Assembly: GCA_902616245.1 (NCBI GenBank) | Contig: CACMSB010000001.1 | Location: forward strand, 124,001 to 188,000 | Length of the DNA: 64,000 bases | Direction: 5' to 3' | Source: an uncultured Pelagibacteraceae bacterium | Lineage (GTDB): Bacteria > Pseudomonadota > Alphaproteobacteria > Pelagibacterales > Pelagibacteraceae | Shown here: positions 56,792 through 64,000 of the stretch, piece after piece | Layout of the letters: each line of letters starts with the position of its first letter | Numbering within the stretch: the first letter of the stretch is position 1 | The notes under the pieces: model-generated | The model's database searches: none | The model's input: the letters and a program-made list of their open reading frames with translations, nothing else | What the model was told of the DNA's origin: nothing | Translations under genes and position numbers: made by a program

Positions 56792-58308
56792 TTATTCTCC
56801 CTAATTTTTAAAATCACAATGAAAGTAGTATAAATTAGGACAAAATAAAAGAAGATCTTATTACCATGTTCAGCAAAATAAGTTTTATCAACACGTTTGA
56901 TTTTTTTAACATCAAAATATCCTTTTTCACTAATTTGTTTAATAATTTGACCTTTGGGATTAACAAAAGCAGACACTCCATTGTTTGTAGATCTAATAAC
57001 ATTTTTACCTTCTTCGATTGATCTGAATATCGAATGAGATAAATGTTGAACAGGTCCAATAGATTTACCAAACCAACCATCCTCAGAAATATTTAATATA
57101 AAATCGTAATATTTTTTATTTGGATTAATTTTCCCCGAATAAATAATTTCATAACAAATAAGTGGTATAAATTTTAATTTATCTATGTTCAAAATTTCTC
57201 TTTTATTATCAGATGAAAATGATTGATACCCTTGGGTTATTTTTTTTAAACCTGCTCTTTTGAAGAAGTTTTCAAAAGGTAAAAATTCTCCAAATGGAAC
57301 TAGTTTATTCTTGTTGTATTTATAGAATAATTCTGCGTCAGAATTTAATACTGCTAAAGAATTATAAATTTTATTTTCTTTAATACTATTAATTCCCAAA
57401 ATAACTTTATGGTTTGCATTAAACTTTTTTTTGAAGATATTTTTAAATAATTTGAGGTCTTTTAAATAAATACTAGTAATTATACCTTCGGGAAAAATAA
57501 ATATTTTTTTTTTAGATTTATTTGGATTACTTAAAGCAATCAATTCATCAATATTTTTTTCTGGATTCTGATTTGATAAAAATCTTTCAATTGGTATATT
57601 TGGAGAAATAACTCGAATAACATAATCTATTTTATCGTATCTTTTTTTTTCAAAATTTTTAATATTAAAGTATCCATACGAATAATTTATTACTACTAGA
57701 ATTAAACCAAAGCAAAAAATTATAGCTTTTACTGGACCTTTATACTTACTAAAAAATATTATTGGTAATAAAAAAAAAGTTATTGATAATAAATTTAATG
57801 AGTAGGTCCCTACATAGGATAAAATTTGTAAAGAAGGTAAGTTATTTGAAATACTAAAGACTAATAGATTCCAAGGGAAACCACCAAAAATGAAACTTCT
57901 TATAAATTCAATTACACCAAAAAAAATCGAAAAAATCAAAACTGATGAGAGTTTATTTTTTAAATTAAAGAAGCTACTTAGAAGAGTTACCAAACCATAA
58001 AATATTCCCAAAAATAAAGGAATTAATATTAACGCAAATGGGATAATAAATTTAAAACTTACATCAAATTTTAAAGAATTTGTAATCCAATAAAGATTAG
58101 AAATAAAATAACCAAATCCAAAGACCCAACCAACAAAAAATGAAGTAGCTTTTCTATCTACATAATTAACTAATATATAAAGTAATACTGGAAGTGTGAA
58201 AAAATTAATAAAAAATAAATTATAAGGGGGTAAACTAAATGATGTTAGTATACCTAAAAGTAAGCATATTAAAAATAGGTACACTTTATTTTGTAGAATA
58301 GAGTTCAA
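56788..58308 (-). CDS. lnt: Apolipoprotein N-acyltransferase
   Basis: Third enzyme of lipoprotein maturation, adding the N-acyl group to the lipidated Cys in the inner membrane. 506 residues: about six N-terminal transmembrane helices (to about 205), a periplasmic nitrilase-like domain with the Glu-Lys-Cys triad in [20 protein letters not shown] and [10 protein letters not shown], and a final hydrophobic helix. Overlaps ybeY by 4 bases. The usual corC neighbour is missing. Confidence 0.93.
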   Translation of the reverse strand: MNSILQNKVYLFLICLLLGILTSFSLPPYNLFFINFFTLPVLLYILVNYVDRKATSFFVGWVFGFGYFISNLYWITNSLKFDVSFKFIIPFALILIPLFLGIFYGLVTLLSSFFNLKNKLSSVLIFSIFFGVIEFIRSFIFGGFPWNLLVFSISNNLPSLQILSYVGTYSLNLLSITFFLLPIIFFSKYKGPVKAIIFCFGLILVVINYSYGYFNIKNFEKKRYDKIDYVIRVISPNIPIERFLSNQNPEKNIDELIALSNPNKSKKKIFIFPEGIITSIYLKDLKLFKNIFKKKFNANHKVILGINSIKENKIYNSLAVLNSDAELFYKYNKNKLVPFGEFLPFENFFKRAGLKKITQGYQSFSSDNKREILNIDKLKFIPLICYEIIYSGKINPNKKYYDFILNISEDGWFGKSIGPVQHLSHSIFRSIEEGKNVIRSTNNGVSAFVNPKGQIIKQISEKGYFDVKKIKRVDKTYFAEHGNKIFFYFVLIYTTFIVILKIRENK

Positions 58309-58751
58309 TTTATTTTATTCAATTTTTTAAATATTAAATTTTCTTTTCTCTTCATTAAATAATAATCTTTATCTTTTTTATGATCATGTCCTAGAAGATG
58401 TAAATAACCATGTATCCACATTTTATCTAATTCATGATCAAAACTAGATGATTTTGATCTTCTATTAATTATTTCAAAAGAAATTGCTATATCTCCTAAA
58501 TATAATTTATTTTTTAATTTAACTTTTAAGGGAAAAGACAGTACGTCTGTTGAAAAATTTTTATTTCTAAATTTTGAATTTAAATCTTTCATTTTTTTAT
58601 TATTAGTAAGCATCACAGTAAATTCTTGGTTTTTATTTTTAAAAGTACTTAATTTAGATAATTTGCTTAATTTCTTTTTGAAGTAAATTTCTGGTTTTTC
58701 TAATTTTTTTTTCCAAATTTTTTTGTCTAGAACTATGTTGGCTTTAATCAT
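58305..58751 (-). CDS. ybeY: Endoribonuclease YbeY
   Basis: Metal-dependent RNase for 16S rRNA 3' maturation and ribosome quality control. 148 residues. The zinc site HGYLHLLGHDH is the UPF0054 signature, with NFSTDVLSFPL upstream. It overlaps phoH and lnt at its ends, forming the usual phoH-ybeY-lnt set. Confidence 0.94.
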   Translation of the reverse strand: MIKANIVLDKKIWKKKLEKPEIYFKKKLSKLSKLSTFKNKNQEFTVMLTNNKKMKDLNSKFRNKNFSTDVLSFPLKVKLKNKLYLGDIAISFEIINRRSKSSSFDHELDKMWIHGYLHLLGHDHKKDKDYYLMKRKENLIFKKLNKIN

Positions 58752-59758
58752 TAATCTGAATTTTTATCAGAATAAGCCTTGACTATCTTAGAAACTAGTG
58801 GGTGTCTTACTACATCAGTATGATCAAAATCTATTACAGATATCTCCTTTAAATGACCAAGTAATTTTTTTGATCTATTTAAACCTGACATTGTTTTATT
58901 AGGTAAGTCTATTTGTGATGGATCTCCGTTAATAACTATTTTAGAATTTTCACCTATTCTTGTTAAGAACATTTTTATTTGAGTATCAGTAGCATTTTGT
59001 GCTTCATCAAGTATTGCAAAAGAATTTTTTAGTGTTCTTCCTCGCATAAAAGCTAGGGGTGCAATTTCAATATCCCCAACTTCTATTTTTTTTTGAATTT
59101 TTTCAAAATCTAATAGATCATATAATGAGTCATAAAGAGGTCTTAAATAAGGATCAACTTTTTCCCTCATATCACCTGGTAAAAAGCCCAACCTCTCTCC
59201 TGCTTCTACTGCTGGTCTTGATAAAATGATTCGATCAATTTTTTTATCCAGCAACATTGTTAAAGCAACTGCGACAGCTAAAAAAGTTTTACCAGTTCCC
59301 GCTGGTCCTGCAGAAATAACTATATCTGATTCTTTTAAAGCCCTTATATAATTTTTTTGTTTCTCTGATCTTGGTATTACAGATTTTTTTGGAGTTTTTA
59401 TTATGTATTCAACATTTCCAATTTTATTTGAAACTTTTTCCTCTATCATAAATTTGTTTACTGATGACTCTATATCCTTTTTTTCTAATGTTCCATTATT
59501 TAAAAATTGATCTACAAGAAATTGAATCGCATTCTTTATTATTTCATTTTTTTCAGGAGTATTTTTTAATAAAATTGAGTTTCCTCTAGAGTAAATGCTA
59601 GTATTCGTAATTTTTTCTAATTCTTTTAAGTTATTATTAAATTCCCCTAAAACACCTAAAAGTAATTCATTACTTTGAAATACAATACTTAAGGCATTAT
59701 TTTCTGAATATACGTATTTTAAATCGGAATTAATTTTTGATTTTGCAAAATTATTCAA
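58751..59758 (-). CDS. PhoH-family ATPase
   Basis: 335-residue P-loop ATPase of the PhoH/YbeZ type, thought to act with YbeY in RNA metabolism. N-terminal RNA-binding-like domain (about 20-110), Walker A GPAGTGKTFLAVA at about 155, RPAVEAGERLGFLPGDMREKVDP and Walker B FAILDEAQNATDTQIKMFLTRIG. Sits between miaB and ybeY, overlapping the latter by one base. Confidence 0.93.
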   Translation of the reverse strand: MNNFAKSKINSDLKYVYSENNALSIVFQSNELLLGVLGEFNNNLKELEKITNTSIYSRGNSILLKNTPEKNEIIKNAIQFLVDQFLNNGTLEKKDIESSVNKFMIEEKVSNKIGNVEYIIKTPKKSVIPRSEKQKNYIRALKESDIVISAGPAGTGKTFLAVAVALTMLLDKKIDRIILSRPAVEAGERLGFLPGDMREKVDPYLRPLYDSLYDLLDFEKIQKKIEVGDIEIAPLAFMRGRTLKNSFAILDEAQNATDTQIKMFLTRIGENSKIVINGDPSQIDLPNKTMSGLNRSKKLLGHLKEISVIDFDHTDVVRHPLVSKIVKAYSDKNSD

Positions 59759-59759
59759 A

Positions 59760-61091
59760 TTATGCTGCTTTCATTTCATTTGTTACTTTGCCAAATAAAG
59801 AATTTTGATTACTTTTTTCGATATTAACTTTAATTAATTTGCCAATATGACTTTCATTACCATCAAAAATTACTGAATTTAAAAATTTATTTCTTCCAAA
59901 AAATTTATTCTGGTTTTTAAGTTTATTTTCTACAAGTACCTCTAAAGTTTTGCCTTCTAAAGATTTATTCAATTCTATTTGATTGTTAAATAATTTTTCT
60001 TGAATAGTTATGAGCCTACTTTTAAGTTTATCTTTATCATTAATCTCTAATTCTGCAGCCTTTGTTCCTGGTCTTGGACTAAAAATAAAAGAGAATGAAT
60101 TTATAAATTTAATTTTATTAATTAAATTTATAGTATCTTTAAAATCATTCTCTGTTTCTCCTGGGTATCCAATAATAAAGTCACTAGAAAATTTTATTTC
60201 AGGATTAATTTTAATTAGTTTTTCGTAAATATTTAAATAATAATTTACAGTATGCTTTCTATTCATCATTTTTAATATTCTGTCAGAACCACTTTGAATT
60301 GGTAAATGAACAAAAGGCATTAATTTTTTTGAATTTTTGTAACATTCAATAAGATCATCTGTCATATCTCTTGGATGAGATGTGGTGTATCTAATTCTAC
60401 TTATTTCGTTATATTCGCTGAGTGTGTTGATAAGATTTGACAGTCGATACTCTCTAGATCCATCTATATAAGAATATGCATTTACGTTTTGGCCAAGAAA
60501 TGTTATTTCTCTAGATCCATTCTTTATCAATCTCTCAGCTTCATCAATAATGCTTTTGAATGGTCTAGAATATTCTGGTCCTCTAGTATAAGGGACAACA
60601 CAAAAGTGACAGAACTTATCACAACCCTCTTGAATTGTTAAAAAAGATGAAACATTTGTATTGTTATTTTTAATATTATCGAAGTACCTAAATTTCGAAA
60701 CTGAATCAAATTCGGTTTCATCAACTTTATTTTCTCCCTCAAAACTTTTTAAAAGATCATTTATTTTTTGATAAGATTGAGGACCTATAACTAAATCTAT
60801 ATATTTCTCTCTATTAAGCATCTCAGTATTTTCAGCTTGTGCAACGCAACCTGCAACAACCATGATTGGTTTTTTTTTACCTTTATATAATTTTTTAACT
60901 CTTCCAATCTCATGATAAACTTTATCCTTGGCCTTATCCCGAATATGACAAGTATTCAAAATATAACAGTCAGCATCATCTTGATTTTCTGTTTTATTAT
61001 ATCCTATTGCTTTAACAGCATCATATATCCTATTTGAGTCATATTCGTTCATTTGACAACCAAATGTCTTTATAAAAACCTTTTTATGCAT
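59760..61091 (-). CDS. miaB: tRNA-2-methylthio-N6-dimethylallyladenosine synthase
   Basis: Radical-SAM methylthiotransferase modifying A37 of tRNAs reading UNN codons. 443 residues. The auxiliary [4Fe-4S] cysteines are Cys12, Cys48 and Cys82 (FGCQMNEYDS, NTCHIRDKA, GCVAQAE). The radical-SAM motif is Cys157, 161, 164 in EGCDKFCHFCVVPYTRGPE. A TRAM domain closes the C-terminus. Follows fur after 3 bases. Confidence 0.96.
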   Translation of the reverse strand: MHKKVFIKTFGCQMNEYDSNRIYDAVKAIGYNKTENQDDADCYILNTCHIRDKAKDKVYHEIGRVKKLYKGKKKPIMVVAGCVAQAENTEMLNREKYIDLVIGPQSYQKINDLLKSFEGENKVDETEFDSVSKFRYFDNIKNNNTNVSSFLTIQEGCDKFCHFCVVPYTRGPEYSRPFKSIIDEAERLIKNGSREITFLGQNVNAYSYIDGSREYRLSNLINTLSEYNEISRIRYTTSHPRDMTDDLIECYKNSKKLMPFVHLPIQSGSDRILKMMNRKHTVNYYLNIYEKLIKINPEIKFSSDFIIGYPGETENDFKDTINLINKIKFINSFSFIFSPRPGTKAAELEINDKDKLKSRLITIQEKLFNNQIELNKSLEGKTLEVLVENKLKNQNKFFGRNKFLNSVIFDGNESHIGKLIKVNIEKSNQNSLFGKVTNEMKAA

Positions 61092-61094
61092 TAA

Positions 61095-61514
61095 TTATTT
61101 TTTTTTGATTCCGTACAATTCTAATTTATGATCAACCAGCTGATAACCATATTTATCAGCAATTTTTTTTTGTAACTCTTCGATCTCTTCATCGACAAAT
61201 TCTATAATTTCTCCTGTTTTAATATCAATTAAATGATTATGATCGTCATTTAGTTCATATCTAGCCTTACCAGACTTAAAATCATGTTTTGTTAAGATGC
61301 CTGCTTCTTCAAAAAGTTTAACTGTTCTATATACTGTCGCAATACTAATTTTAGAATCTATTTGAGAAACTCTGTTATATAACTCATCAACGTCTGGATG
61401 GTCAGATTCTCCATATGTTTTTTTCGACTCGGAAATTACTCTTGCAATTATCCTTCTTTGATCGGTAAGTTTAACTCCGTTTTTTTGGCATTTTTCTTCA
61501 ATAGTTTCTAGCAT
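61095..61514 (-). CDS. fur: Fur-family metalloregulator (Fur/Mur type)
   Basis: 139-residue metal-responsive repressor, a second Fur paralogue beside the Irr-like one. DNA-binding part: GVKLTDQRRIIARVI and ISIATVYRTVKLFEEAGIL. The metal region HDFKSGKARYELNDDHNHLIDIKTGEIIEF is like the alphaproteobacterial Fur/Mur group, which senses manganese or iron; the two CxxC zinc motifs of other Fur proteins are lacking. Located next to miaB as in other alphaproteobacteria. Whether it senses Fe or Mn cannot be decided here. Confidence 0.9.
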   Translation of the reverse strand: MLETIEEKCQKNGVKLTDQRRIIARVISESKKTYGESDHPDVDELYNRVSQIDSKISIATVYRTVKLFEEAGILTKHDFKSGKARYELNDDHNHLIDIKTGEIIEFVDEEIEELQKKIADKYGYQLVDHKLELYGIKKK

Positions 61515-61522
61515 AATATATT

Positions 61523-61900
61523 TTAACTCGAGTAAAGGGGTTTAATCAAATTAATATTTGTAAAATTTTTCTTATCAATTTTTACTAATTGATCTAAGCT
61601 TGTATCATTCAAATGTTCGCTCAAAAATCCATATAAATCAATATTTTTTGCAAAAGCAATACCTTTGGCAATTGCTATAGAATTTCTAATACTTGAGATT
61701 TTGCCAGGACCTTGATTGACAAATATTTCACTTATTTTATCTAGATTTGAATTATGTTCTTTAAGGAAATTTAAAATTAATATCATTATTTTGTCAAAAT
61801 TTTCCCTACTGTTTATATGGGCGGTAGTATAAGATTCAATATTAGTTATGAGAGAAAATAAAATTTTATCATCTGCAGCGTTAATAACTAAAGTATTCAT
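61523..61900 (-). CDS. tsaB: Short TsaB-like protein (tRNA threonylcarbamoyladenosine synthesis)
   Basis: 125 residues from ATG 61900 (MNTLVINAADDKILF); an in-frame ATG is at 61912. The ASKHA-type N-lobe is present: the start strand, then EIFVNQGPGKISSIRNSIAIAKGIAFAK, equivalent to the GPGSFTGLR motif of TsaB. TsaB is normally about 220-230 residues; the second lobe is missing here. TsaB partners TsaD for t6A in tRNA. Upstream of fur in the same direction. Could be a minimal functional TsaB or a decayed one. Confidence 0.75.
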   Translation of the reverse strand: MNTLVINAADDKILFSLITNIESYTTAHINSRENFDKIMILILNFLKEHNSNLDKISEIFVNQGPGKISSIRNSIAIAKGIAFAKNIDLYGFLSEHLNDTSLDQLVKIDKKNFTNINLIKPLYSS

Positions 61901-62900
61901 TTTTTTTATCATTTTTTTAAACGTTAAAGCTGAAGTAGTAAATAAAAAATATTTTAAAAATGAAATGGGTATTTTGGCCGTTATGTATCATAGATTTGGA
62001 GAAAATAAGTATCCATCAACAAATATAAAATTAGATATATTTAAAAAACATATAAATTTAATAAAAGATAATAATCTAAATTTTTATAATCCGAGTGAAT
62101 TTTCAAAAAATTTTAAAGAAGTTAAGAAAACAAAAAAAATTTTATTAACGATAGATGATGCGTTTATATCGTTTTATGAAAATGCCTGGCCAATTTTAAA
62201 AGAAAAAAAAATTCCTTTTATTTTATTTGTTTCAACAGAAGCTGTTGGAAATAAAGGATACATGAGTTGGCAACAAATTAAAGAAGTAGAAAAAGAGAAT
62301 TTTGCTTACATTGGTAATCATTCGCATTCACATGATTATTTGACTAAATTTACTTTTCAAAAGTTTGAAGAAGATATTGAAAAATCAATTAAAATTTTTA
62401 ATGACAAATTGGGTTATAATCCAATTTTTTTTTCATATCCCTTTGGTGAGTATAATTTAGAGCAGAAAAATTATATTTCAAAAAATTTCGAATTTGCATT
62501 TGGCCAACATTCTGGTGTTATTGATTTAAACAAAGATAGATTTGAACTACCAAGATTCCCTATAAATGAGAAATATGGAGAAATAAAAAGATTTAAAGAG
62601 GTAATATCTTATTTGCCACTTCAATATAGAATTGTTAAACCAGAAAACAAATTTATGAATAATGGAGAAAATCCACCTAAAATGACGATAGAATTTTTTA
62701 AAGATCAGAAAAATTTAGAAAATATTAATTGCTTTTCAAATGAAGGTTCAAAGTGGAGAAAAACAAAAATTGTCTTAATTGACAATATATTAAATATTAA
62801 TTTTGTAGAAAAATTTATTGAAAGAAGAGGAAGAATTAACTGTTCTTTAAAAGATGACAGTGGATGGAGATTTTCAGGTTTCCAATTTGTTCAAAATTAA
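61848..62900 (+). CDS. Polysaccharide deacetylase (NodB-homology) family protein
   Basis: 350 residues. After a leader MRENKILSSAAL and a hydrophobic stretch (about 13-28, signal or anchor), the NodB domain shows motif 1 LLTIDDAF (TFDD variant), motif 2 NHSHSHDYL and motif 3 FSYPFGEYN. Likely removes N- or O-acetyl groups from a cell-envelope glycan. The C-terminal 100 residues are of unknown type. Its start overlaps tsaB head-to-head by 53 bases, so the start is uncertain, but no later ATG precedes the signal sequence. Confidence 0.8.
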   Translation: MRENKILSSAALITKVFIFFIIFLNVKAEVVNKKYFKNEMGILAVMYHRFGENKYPSTNIKLDIFKKHINLIKDNNLNFYNPSEFSKNFKEVKKTKKILLTIDDAFISFYENAWPILKEKKIPFILFVSTEAVGNKGYMSWQQIKEVEKENFAYIGNHSHSHDYLTKFTFQKFEEDIEKSIKIFNDKLGYNPIFFSYPFGEYNLEQKNYISKNFEFAFGQHSGVIDLNKDRFELPRFPINEKYGEIKRFKEVISYLPLQYRIVKPENKFMNNGENPPKMTIEFFKDQKNLENINCFSNEGSKWRKTKIVLIDNILNINFVEKFIERRGRINCSLKDDSGWRFSGFQFVQN

Positions 62901-63988
62901 ATTAATTTTTTAGTCTTATTACTTGTAGGCATTACATTTACATCATCAAAATCCATAAGAGAATTTTGCTTTATAATTTGTTTCAAAACATCAATGTATT
63001 GTTGCCCTGTCTCTGCGTATTTATCTAAATAATTTACCAACTTTAAACTGTCTAATTTTTCATCGTTGTCTCTTTGAATTGCTCTTTCTTTTCTAAATTC
63101 GATGTAACTGCTATGAGTATTTAAATTTCGTTGGTATGCTCTGACTGACGCTTTAAGAACTGCAAACTTTGCAACTTTGTGTTTTGCATCTTTATCTACG
63201 CCTGCTGGTCTAATTCCGTCACCACTCCAAGTCCATTGTCCAAATAATGCATTACCCTCTTGTGCAAATCTAGATGTCCCCCATCCAGTTTCTTTAGCAG
63301 CTTGAGCAAGTGCTAAAGATACAGGTATTTCATCCATTCTAACTTTCAGAGAATAAAAATCTCCATCTCTTAAACCATATTGTTTAAATTTTTCTTTTAG
63401 CCAATTCTTTTCTTTTTGTGTGTTGATATTCTTAGCCAATATTCTAAATAATTCTTTTCTATCAAGTCGAATTTTAGCGTTCTCTTCTACAATCAATGGT
63501 AACACTATTTGAATAAATAGTCTCTTTCTCTTTTTTGAACTCTCAATACTTTTAATTTCTTTTGGAAGATGGTCAATCTTATTGCCTATATTTACTAACT
63601 TAGTCTCTCTAACTATTTCAAGATTATAATTTGTATCTTTAAACAATTGCTCAATTGTTCTTGCATCAAATCTTATCGAATTCTGTCCCTCGTCATCTGT
63701 GCTGAAAAAATCAATATCAGCAAAAATATTTTTCAGACTAAGTTTATTTGTTTTGGTTTCTTTTTCTCCATCAAGAATTTTTTTTCTTTTGTCTAGTTCT
63801 TGGTCAAAGTTTACACCAGCATTTGAGATTACAGATTTTTTGAAATTTAAATTTTTATCTATAAAATTGCTAACAGTTGGTAAAGAAAAGAATGTTAATA
63901 TTACAAAAATACTAATTGCAGAAAATCTAAATACATTATTTTTCTTCTTTTTAAGTTTAAAACTTTTATTTTTTGTCCGTCCAACCAT
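62897..63988 (-). CDS. Bax-like glucosaminidase-domain protein
   Basis: 363 residues from ATG 63988 (MVGRTKNKSFK); an upstream in-frame TTG at 63997 is less likely. One N-terminal transmembrane helix (about 22-42) anchors it, a low-complexity charged linker follows, and the glucosaminidase (GH73-type) domain is in the second half: SLALAQAAKETGWGTSRFA with the catalytic Glu, then GNALFGQWTW. Bax proteins cleave peptidoglycan. The stop shares TTAA with the deacetylase stop; the two could both act on the envelope. Confidence 0.85.
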   Translation of the reverse strand: MVGRTKNKSFKLKKKKNNVFRFSAISIFVILTFFSLPTVSNFIDKNLNFKKSVISNAGVNFDQELDKRKKILDGEKETKTNKLSLKNIFADIDFFSTDDEGQNSIRFDARTIEQLFKDTNYNLEIVRETKLVNIGNKIDHLPKEIKSIESSKKRKRLFIQIVLPLIVEENAKIRLDRKELFRILAKNINTQKEKNWLKEKFKQYGLRDGDFYSLKVRMDEIPVSLALAQAAKETGWGTSRFAQEGNALFGQWTWSGDGIRPAGVDKDAKHKVAKFAVLKASVRAYQRNLNTHSSYIEFRKERAIQRDNDEKLDSLKLVNYLDKYAETGQQYIDVLKQIIKQNSLMDFDDVNVMPTSNKTKKLI

Positions 63989-64000
63989 TAATTTCAATAT

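Noticed and set aside
56792..56860. SAM riboswitch before metK
   Set aside because: The sequence upstream of metK is lnt coding sequence, and no SAM-II or SAM-V-like fold was recognisable.
1..64000. Mobile elements, prophage, CRISPR arrays or defence islands
   Set aside because: No transposase, integrase, phage structural gene, Cas gene or spaced repeat array was seen. The one HNH gene belongs to a common chromosomal family without a methyltransferase partner.

Overview
The window is compact, strongly AT-rich bacterial chromosome with very short intergenic gaps and many ATGA or TAATG stop/start overlaps. Gene content and order are alphaproteobacterial: dnaN-dnaA-rpsT-mutM-ubiE-ubiB-coaBC-dut, argH-lptM-lysA, irr-fabA-fabB-fabI, fur-miaB-phoH-ybeY-lnt-metK-nusA-infB-rbfA-rpsO-pnp, and fdxA-carD. 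The streamlining, low GC and transporter types (TAXI-type TRAP, DMT) point to the SAR11 clade (Pelagibacterales). That assignment is inference from content; there is no rRNA gene here. I saw no insertion sequence, prophage, CRISPR array or integrase, so this is essentially core genome.

Layout. 1-4.3 kb: glutamate synthase, gltD then gltB (gltB runs off the left edge). 4.4-11.6 kb: uppP, then a leftward operon of aceE (E1 carrying a fused N-terminal lipoyl domain), aceF, a gamma-butyrobetaine-hydroxylase-like dioxygenase and a DMT exporter. 11.7-19 kb: tRNA-Arg, a 27-residue membrane peptide coupled to a hotdog thioesterase, a TAXI-type TRAP transporter, an aminotransferase and acetoacetyl-CoA synthetase. 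19-23.5 kb: Suv3-like helicase, TerB-like protein, FdxA and a CarD regulator with a long lysine-rich tail, then a convergent monocistronic unit for a 27-residue peptide that is almost entirely Lys/Arg/Ala. 23.5-32.5 kb: acyl-CoA synthetase, tRNA-Leu, small membrane and redox genes (YqaA, DsbB, Coq7, HIG1, TlpA), argH-lptM-lysA and plsC. 32.5-41.5 kb: replication initiation and clamp genes, rpsT, mutM, ubiquinone genes, coaBC, dut, a ThiF-like enzyme and an SH3 protein.

41.5-48.5 kb holds the most interesting regulatory architecture. A zinc-ribbon mini-protein gene has operator-like repeats upstream. A katG-dioxygenase-DUF2061 operon starts from a near-perfect sigma-70 promoter overlaid by two palindromes of the Fur-superfamily (Irr/ICE or PerR) type. 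Next comes the Irr-like regulator itself, with a third palindrome in the divergent irr/fabA intergene, followed by fabA-fabB-fabI. 48.5-62 kb is a long leftward block of translation, RNA-decay and tRNA-modification genes. Compared with the usual alphaproteobacterial order it lacks corC, trmB, rimP, ylxR and truB, has a short TsaB, and carries an intrinsic terminator immediately in front of nusA. 62-64 kb: a polysaccharide deacetylase and a Bax-like glucosaminidase.

No wholly new multi-gene defence or metabolic system is evident. The best leads are the tiny basic protein beside the Lys-tailed CarD, the lipoylated E1, the Irr/katG regulon with its zinc-ribbon satellite, and the sharing of stop codons by almost all convergent gene pairs.
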